Made by a program: the position numbers and the translations under genes. Below the pieces are notes generated by a model. It was not told the origin of the DNA and did no database searches. It saw only the letters and a list, made by a program, of their open reading frames with translations. From Agrobacterium rubi TR3 = NBRC 13261 (GTDB taxonomy: Bacteria > Pseudomonadota > Alphaproteobacteria > Rhizobiales > Rhizobiaceae): DNA of 64,000 nucleotides. This document shows, one piece after another, positions 58,868 through 64,000 of this stretch (within the stretch, counting starts at the first letter, position 1; each line of letters starts with the position of its first letter). The stretch is taken from positions 124,001-188,000 of the forward strand of contig NZ_BBJU01000016.1 in the NCBI RefSeq assembly GCF_000739935.1, written 5' to 3'.

Positions 58868-59905
58868 ATGACGGAAATAAAGTCGCATGAATTCGAACGC
58901 TTCGCCGAAAAACCGGCGGAGCGTTTTCGCGTTTTCGTGCTCTACGGCCCCGACCGCGGCCTCGTCTCGGAACGCGCGACCCTCATCGCCTCCAAGACCG
59001 GCATAGACCCCAACGACGCCTTCGCATCGCTGAAGCTGACGGCCTCCGATCTGCACGGCGATCCGGGGCGGTTGCTGGACGAGGTCAACGCCATCGGTCT
59101 GTTCGGCGGGGAAAAGCTTGTTTGGGTCAAGGGTGCCGCGAACGAAAAGGCGCTTGTCGATGCGCTGCAAGTGCTCTCCGACAATCCGCCGGAATCGAGC
59201 TTCCTGATTGTCGAAGCGGGCGATCTCAAAAAAGGCACCGGTCTTCGCAAGATCGCCGAACCCTCCCGCTCCATCGCCGCCATCCCCTGCTATGCCGATG
59301 ACGCCCGTGCGCTCAATGCTCTCATCGATCAGGAGCTTTCGACCGAACATTTGCGCATTTCGCCAGCAGCCCGACAGCGACTGACCGAATCATTGGGAGG
59401 CGACCGGATCGCCTCGCGCAACGAGGTGCGCAAACTGGCGCTCTATTGCCGCGGACACGAGGTGATCGAGGAAGACGATGTGATGGCCATCATCGGCGAT
59501 GCCAGCTCGGTATCGGCCGACGATGCCGTCGATGCCATTCTCAAGGGCGACCGCAACGCCTTTTTCCACGCCACGCAGAAGATCATCGCCTCTAAGACAC
59601 CGATCTTTCTGGTGCTGCAAGGCTGCCTGCGGCAGTTTCAATTGCTGGACCAGATGCGCGCCGAAATGGATGACAAGAAGCAGCAGGCCGGTCAGGTCAT
59701 GCTGACACTGGGCCGCGGCATCCATTTCCGCCGCAAACCCGTGATCGAAAGAGCGCTGCGCACATGGCAGCCAGCGGCGATTGCACGCGAAATGAACCGA
59801 CTGCAAGCCGCTATCCTGCAAAGCCGCCAGCGACAAAGCCTGGAGGAAAGCGTGGCACTGCTGACGCTGTTGTCCACCACGTTGCAGTCTGGGCGCGCTG
59901 GATAG
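58868..59905 (+). CDS. holA: DNA polymerase III subunit delta
   Basis: 345 residues. The fold of the clamp-loader delta subunit is recognisable from RVFVLYGPDRGLVSERATLI at the start, LFGGEKLVWVKG, and LALYCRGHEVIEEDDVMAIIG before the helical C-terminal collar domain. Delta opens the beta sliding clamp. It has no ATPase Walker B/SRC set, as expected. The ATG lies 11 nt after the lptE stop. Confidence 0.93.
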   Translation: MTEIKSHEFERFAEKPAERFRVFVLYGPDRGLVSERATLIASKTGIDPNDAFASLKLTASDLHGDPGRLLDEVNAIGLFGGEKLVWVKGAANEKALVDALQVLSDNPPESSFLIVEAGDLKKGTGLRKIAEPSRSIAAIPCYADDARALNALIDQELSTEHLRISPAARQRLTESLGGDRIASRNEVRKLALYCRGHEVIEEDDVMAIIGDASSVSADDAVDAILKGDRNAFFHATQKIIASKTPIFLVLQGCLRQFQLLDQMRAEMDDKKQQAGQVMLTLGRGIHFRRKPVIERALRTWQPAAIAREMNRLQAAILQSRQRQSLEESVALLTLLSTTLQSGRAG

Positions 59906-59920
59906 GTGTTCCAAGGGCAA

Positions 59921-59952
59921 TAAAAAGCCTCCCTAGCAAAGGCCGGGAGGCT
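59921..59952 (-). terminator. Intrinsic terminator for fdxA (minus strand)
   Basis: AGCCTCCC (59926-59933) and GGGAGGCT (59945-59952) pair around an 11-nt loop; the minus-strand side runs into TTTTT. It lies beyond the palindromic repeat from fdxA. Confidence 0.75.
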
Positions 59953-59975
59953 GAGACTTGGACTTTATCGTCATT

Positions 59976-60045
59976 CTCGGGCTTGTCCCGAGGATCTAAC
60001 GAACCACAACATCAACCGTGATCAGATCCTCGGGACAAGCCCGAG
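59976..60045. repeat. Long palindromic repeat between holA and fdxA
   Basis: A perfect 22-bp inverted repeat (59976-59997 and 60024-60045) with a 26-nt spacer. Each arm is itself a near-hairpin: CTCGGG-CTTGT-CCCGAG followed by GATCT. Similar elements are scattered in rhizobial intergenic spaces, by recollection; it is not part of a gene. In RNA it would fold into a very stable cruciform-like stem in the fdxA 3' region. Confidence 0.8.
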
Positions 60046-60062
60046 GACGACGTCGTAGACGG

Positions 60063-60401
60063 TTAGTCGCCCTTGCCGGGCTCCGCCGAAAAATACAGAT
60101 CAAGCTTGCCCGAAACGCCGTCCATCTCCTTGGCTTCCGGCAAAGGGTCGCGCTTGACGGTGATGTTGGGCCAGATCGCGGCATATTCGGCATTGAGCGT
60201 CAGCCACTTGTCCAGACCCGGCTCCGTGTCGGGCTTGATGGCCTCTGCGGGACATTCGGGTTCGCACACACCACAGTCGATGCACTCATCGGGATTGATC
60301 GCCAGGAAGTTCTCGCCCTCATAGAAACAATCGACAGGGCAGACTTCGACGCAGTCGGTATATTTGCAGCGAATGCAGTTATCGGTCACGACATACGTCA
60401 T
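60063..60401 (-). CDS. fdxA: 7Fe ferredoxin ([3Fe-4S][4Fe-4S]) FdxA
   Basis: 112 residues starting [17 protein letters not shown]. Cysteines at 9, 12, 17, 21, 25, 40, 43, 46 and 50 match Azotobacter ferredoxin I, each one position later: Cys9, Cys17 and Cys50 hold the 3Fe cluster; Cys21, Cys40, Cys43 and Cys46 the 4Fe cluster. The C-terminal extension is the usual FdxA tail. CTGGAG precedes the ATG; an open frame 41 codons upstream has no homology. It carries low-potential electrons in unspecified pathways. Confidence 0.95.
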   Translation of the reverse strand: MTYVVTDNCIRCKYTDCVEVCPVDCFYEGENFLAINPDECIDCGVCEPECPAEAIKPDTEPGLDKWLTLNAEYAAIWPNITVKRDPLPEAKEMDGVSGKLDLYFSAEPGKGD

Positions 60402-60627
60402 GATGAACTCCAGATATGCAGGCCGGGTCAAAGAGCTTGAAAGACAAGCCATCGCCCGGAATTCAGACAGGGCATTTTGGCAAGTGAGGTAATGCCTTTG
60501 ACCCAATATAGCAAGGATAAACAATCCTGAAAAAGCGACGGATTCTAGAGGTTTATTCCAAACGCCAAATGGCGTTGATGGAATTGCTTGTGAACATGAG
60601 GCAAGTTTTCACACAAACAAAGCCGGG

Positions 60628-61044
60628 TCAGCCCTGTTCGTCACCCTTGTCTGTCATGAACCGGTCGAGCGCGCGGCGCTCCTTCTTCGTCGGGCGTCCG
60701 CTGCCGGGCTCACGCACCGCCTGGTCGAGAAGCGTCATCCGCTCACCCGGTGGGCGTGGCGGCGTTTCGTCGTCATAAAGGAGCTTGGCTTCCTCGAACG
60801 GGCCACGCCGTTCGCCTGACGCTTTGACCACGAGGATGCGGTCCATGCGCTCGAAACTGATGTCCAGCCTGTCGCCGATCTTCACCAGATGGCTTGGCTG
60901 GCGCACGGGCGCACCATTGACCCTGACATTGCCCGATTGAATGTAGCTTTGGGCCAGAGACCGGGATTTCGCCATACGGGCGAAGAACAGCCATTTGTCG
61001 AGGCGCTGGCGCCCTTGGTCCTGTGGCTGTTGCTTCTCACCCAT
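60628..61044 (-). CDS. S4-domain RNA-binding protein (HslR/Hsp15-like)
   Basis: 138 residues. The S4 fold begins RLDKWLFFARMAKSRSLAQS and continues NVRVNGAPVRQPSHLVKIGD, as in Hsp15, which recycles stalled 50S subunits carrying nascent chains. The C-terminus is charged and basic (GRPTKKERRALDRF). A stable hairpin separates it from the upstream helicase gene, 100 nt away on the same strand, so it may be partly co-transcribed. Confidence 0.87.
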   Translation of the reverse strand: MGEKQQPQDQGRQRLDKWLFFARMAKSRSLAQSYIQSGNVRVNGAPVRQPSHLVKIGDRLDISFERMDRILVVKASGERRGPFEEAKLLYDDETPPRPPGERMTLLDQAVREPGSGRPTKKERRALDRFMTDKGDEQG

Positions 61045-61106
61045 GGAGCATTCCAGGAAAAATACGTCGCGGTTTTCCGTCCGGACATGCGCCAGAACAA
61101 AATGGA

Positions 61107-61140
61107 AAAGCCTTCTGCTTTACCAAAAGCAGAAGGCTTT
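61107..61140 (-). terminator. Hairpin terminator after the helicase gene
   Basis: AAAGCCTTCTGCTTT (61107-61121) and AAAGCAGAAGGCTTT (61126-61140) make a perfect 15-bp stem with a 4-nt loop, 4 nt after the helicase stop; the minus strand continues TTTTCC. Confidence 0.85.
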
Positions 61141-61144
61141 CACC

Positions 61145-64000
61145 TTACTTTTTCAGCTGCTCTTTAAGGGCAGCCAGTTTTGCGAAAGGCGAATCCGGAT
61201 CGAGTGGCTTCTCCTTGCGCGGTGGCTTGGCTTCGAAACGCTGCTGACCCTGCGGCTTGCCGCCACGGTCGTTACGGTCAGGCCGGTCCTTGCGCTCGCC
61301 GCGATCGGGACGATCATTGCGATTGTTGTTGCGGTCTGGGCGTCCGCCCTCGCGCTTCTGGTCGCCGTCGCGCTTGCGCTCACCATCACGGTTGCCACCG
61401 CGTGGAGCCTGACGCTCCTCGCCACCCTCTGCACGGCGTTCGCCATGGTTGCGGTTGACAGGGCGACGGTTGTCGCTGCGCTGGTTGTCGTTGCGGCCAC
61501 CGGGACGCCACAGAAGAACAAGCTTCGGCTCGGCAGGCTCAGCAGCAACAGCGTCCGTCGCAGCCTCTTCAGCCTTCACCTCAGCCGGTGCCTCAGCAAC
61601 AGCCTCGGCAGGCGCAGCCACCTCTTCAGATGGCGCCTGGGTATCGGCCTCGTCCTGAGCCGTTTCGTCGGCAGCAACAGCGTCCGTGCTTTCGGTCGTC
61701 TCGGCATCCGCGACTGTCTCGCCAGCGTCAGCACTTGGCTTGGCCGTATCGGCGCTCTGGGTGCCGAGGAAGGTCGCAGCCTCTTCGGCGCTCACCTGGT
61801 CGGCGCGGTAACCGAGGCCCTTGAGGATTTCTTCCATATCGTCGAGCGTGGCACCCAGAATGGACAGCATCGCAGTCGTCGTGGTGAAACGGCGGCCATC
61901 ATAGGCACCTTCAGGACGTGGCTGCGTGCCGGGCTTCCACTGCAACAGCGGACGGATGAGGTCGGCCAGACGCTCGAGAATGTCGATACGCACCGCACGC
62001 TTGCCGAGGAACCGGAAACCCGCCAGCTTGTAGAACATGCGCTCGAAGCTTGGATCGGTTACGACGGATGTGCGGCCAGCGGCCAGCACCGGAATGAGAT
62101 CGCCGTAACCTGGCTTGCCCAGACCGTCGTTCTTCAGTGCCCAGAGCAGCGTCACCAGCTCTGCAGGAGCAGGCTTGAGCAGCGCAGGCAGGAAGACGTG
62201 GTAAGCGCCAAAGCGAATGCCGTAACGGCGCATGGAGGCGCGTGCATCCTGATCCAGCGTCTTGACCTCTTCGGTCACGTCGCGACGGAACAGCACGCCA
62301 AGATTTTCCACGAGCTGGAACGCCAGACCCTTGGCCAGACCCTGAAGGTCTTCGGCGCGGGAAATATCGTCCAGAGGCTTCAGCACGGTGGCGATCTGGT
62401 GGTTCACGAAACGCTCGATGCGGGCAACGGCGTGATCACGCGCATTGCCGCTCAACTGTTCGTCGGCCAGCATGATGACGCGCGGCTTCATGATGTTGTC
62501 GCCGCTTGCAAGACGAGCAACGGGCTCACCCAACCAGCGGACCAGACCATCGGAGCTTAGCGCGAGATCGCTGTTGCCGCTGGCATGTAGGCGCGCAGCA
62601 CGCGCCTCATATTCCAGCGCAAGCGCCTTCTGCGCTGCGCCTTGCACAGCCTTGGCATCTGGCCCTTCAGCTCCGGCAACCGGTGTAAACCGGAAACCCG
62701 CCAATTGGCCGACATGATGTCCTTCAACAAAGACATCACCATTCACACTGATTTCAGCTTCAAGCATCGCATTCTCTCTTAGGCGCCTCATGAGCACAGA
62801 TGTCCTGCGATCAACAAAGCGTTTCGTCAACCTTTCATGTAAAGCATCGGACAATCGATCTTCGATTTCCCGAGTCTTTTCTTGCCAGTGTGTCGGATCG
62901 GCAAGCCATCCTGGGCGGTTTGATACATACGTCCATGTTCTGATCTGCGCAATCCTTGCAGATAGCGTATCGATCTCGCCATCGGTGCGGTCTGCCCGCC
63001 GCACCTGTTCGGCCATGAAATCCTCGTTGACGGCACCGCGCTTGACGAGGTCGAAATAGAGTGTCGAAATCAGGTCGGCATGTTGCGCCGGTGCGATGCG
63101 TCGAAAATCCGGTAAGGCACAGGCCTCCCACAGTTTTTCCACGCGCGCCGCATTGGTGGTTATGTCGACGATTTCGGGGTAACGCGCAAGATGTTCCAGC
63201 GCCTGCTGGTCGATAGCAGGCAATGCGCGGGTCAATCCTTGCACCGTCGGGGCGGCATCGAGGCTTGCGCGCAAATTAGTGATAGATGAATAATCGAAGT
63301 TCTTGGTGCGCCATTGCAGCACTTTGACCGAATCGAACTGATGTGATTCGACCCGGTGCACCAGCTCGTCATCGAACGGATCGACCTGCCCCGTCACGCC
63401 AAAAGTGCCGTCACGAAGATGGCGACCGGCACGTCCGGCAATCTGCCCCATCTCACCCGCATTCAGGTTACGGAACTGATAGCCGTCGAACTTGCGGTCC
63501 TGCGCAAAGGCAACATGGTCGACATCGAGGTTGAGGCCCATGCCAATGGCGTCGGTCGCCACAAGGTATTCGACATCCCCGGATTGATAGAGCCCGACCT
63601 GCGCGTTGCGGGTTCGCGGAGACAGCGCACCCAGCACCACCGCTGCACCGCCACGCTGACGACGGACCAGTTCGGCAATCGCATAGACCTCGTCTGCGGA
63701 AAAGGCGACGATGGCCGTGCGCTGCGGCAGGCGGGTGATTTTCTTCTGTCCGGCATAAAACAGCTGCGACAGCCGGGGCCGCTCGACAACGACGATGCCC
63801 GGCAACAGCTTTTCCAGAATGGGCCGCATGGTGCCCGCACCCAGAAGCAGCGTCTGCTCGCGCCCACGAAGATGCAGAATGCGGTCGGTGAAGATATGGC
63901 CGCGTTCCAAATCTCCGGCCAGTTGAACCTCGTCGATGGCAACGAAAGCCGCTGTCGTCTCACGCGGCATGGCCTCGACGGTACAGACGAAATATTGTGC
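61145..64000 (-). CDS. Superfamily II helicase, Suv3/MgpS-like (partial, 5' end beyond window)
   Basis: The frame is open to the right edge, so the Walker A motif and the true start are outside. Visible are the DEVQ box (AIDEVQLAGDLERGH), motif V (ATDAIGMGLNLDVDHV) and motif VI (QIAGRAGRHL), the arrangement of Suv3-like RNA helicases; rhizobial homologues are sometimes labelled MgpS. The last 250 or so residues are disordered: an Ala/Glu-rich stretch followed by an Arg/Asp/Asn/Gly-rich tail (GRPDRNNNRNDRPDRGE) ending LAALKEQLKK, probably for RNA or degradosome contacts. Role in RNA metabolism is inferred. Confidence 0.87.
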   Translation of the reverse strand, partial: AQYFVCTVEAMPRETTAAFVAIDEVQLAGDLERGHIFTDRILHLRGREQTLLLGAGTMRPILEKLLPGIVVVERPRLSQLFYAGQKKITRLPQRTAIVAFSADEVYAIAELVRRQRGGAAVVLGALSPRTRNAQVGLYQSGDVEYLVATDAIGMGLNLDVDHVAFAQDRKFDGYQFRNLNAGEMGQIAGRAGRHLRDGTFGVTGQVDPFDDELVHRVESHQFDSVKVLQWRTKNFDYSSITNLRASLDAAPTVQGLTRALPAIDQQALEHLARYPEIVDITTNAARVEKLWEACALPDFRRIAPAQHADLISTLYFDLVKRGAVNEDFMAEQVRRADRTDGEIDTLSARIAQIRTWTYVSNRPGWLADPTHWQEKTREIEDRLSDALHERLTKRFVDRRTSVLMRRLRENAMLEAEISVNGDVFVEGHHVGQLAGFRFTPVAGAEGPDAKAVQGAAQKALALEYEARAARLHASGNSDLALSSDGLVRWLGEPVARLASGDNIMKPRVIMLADEQLSGNARDHAVARIERFVNHQIATVLKPLDDISRAEDLQGLAKGLAFQLVENLGVLFRRDVTEEVKTLDQDARASMRRYGIRFGAYHVFLPALLKPAPAELVTLLWALKNDGLGKPGYGDLIPVLAAGRTSVVTDPSFERMFYKLAGFRFLGKRAVRIDILERLADLIRPLLQWKPGTQPRPEGAYDGRRFTTTTAMLSILGATLDDMEEILKGLGYRADQVSAEEAATFLGTQSADTAKPSADAGETVADAETTESTDAVAADETAQDEADTQAPSEEVAAPAEAVAEAPAEVKAEEAATDAVAAEPAEPKLVLLWRPGGRNDNQRSDNRRPVNRNHGERRAEGGEERQAPRGGNRDGERKRDGDQKREGGRPDRNNNRNDRPDRGERKDRPDRNDRGGKPQGQQRFEAKPPRKEKPLDPDSPFAKLAALKEQLKK

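Noticed and set aside
60995-62560. Open frame on the + strand opposite the helicase tail
   Set aside because: It arises from the repetitive Arg/Asp codons of the disordered tail read backwards; the protein is low-complexity hydrophobic without homology.

Overview
The window looks like a stretch of core chromosome from a Rhizobiaceae alphaproteobacterium, most likely Agrobacterium or a close relative. The evidence is a complete cyclic beta-1,2-glucan system (synthase ChvB/NdvB, exporter ChvA/NdvA), a phbAB-phaR polyhydroxybutyrate locus, a 180-kDa NAD-glutamate dehydrogenase, a SAM-II riboswitch before metA, and alphaproteobacterial regulators (CarD, TrcR/DUF1013, PhaR). Coding density is high. 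I see no tRNA or rRNA genes, insertion sequences, prophage or CRISPR. Species cannot be fixed from sequence alone.

Layout. 0-2 kb: the end of a CtpA-type protease, a divergent polysaccharide deacetylase and rppH. 2-3 kb: bfd-bfr iron storage behind a candidate Irr (ICE) box. 3-6 kb: phbB and phbA, divergent from their regulator phaR. 6-15 kb: a UMF1-type MFS transporter, NAD-GDH, carD and a LysM lipoprotein peptidase. 15-22 kb: thiamine uptake thiB-thiP-thiQ behind a TPP riboswitch, a VOC protein, and a thiN-uup pair. 22-30 kb: SAM-II-controlled metA, galM, mtgA, ispA, a DeoR regulator with an MFS transporter, ispG and an OmpA-like lipoprotein. 30-33 kb: chvA and an orphan LuxR regulator. 33-46 kb: central carbon genes (pyc, acs), trcR, a 2-keto-3-deoxypentonate dehydratase/alpha-ketoglutarate semialdehyde dehydrogenase pair, a PLP dehydratase, an oxidoreductase remnant, an unannotated 47-residue membrane peptide gene and an M20 amidohydrolase. 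46-54.6 kb: chvB. 54.8-64 kb: a YggS homologue, the leuS-lptE-holA cluster, fdxA, an S4-domain protein and a helicase that runs off the right edge.

Links between genes. Carbon storage and anaplerosis recur (phbAB/phaR, acs, pyc, NAD-GDH). A TGC-rich element of the PhaR type occurs both at the phb divergent promoter and immediately upstream of pyc, suggesting shared control. Thiamine uptake and thiamine pyrophosphokinase lie a few kb apart. The FAH-family dehydratase and the aldehyde dehydrogenase diverge from a region with two matching inverted repeats, consistent with one regulator for both. Envelope functions (cyclic glucan, LptE, MtgA, OmpA-like lipoprotein, LysM peptidase) are scattered throughout.

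I found no obviously new multi-gene system. The most interesting items are the repeat-flanked C5-acid catabolic pair, the shared TGC element, the LuxR solo with an altered ligand pocket, the Glu111 MetA behind a SAM-II riboswitch, the tiny membrane-protein gene and the oxidoreductase remnant.
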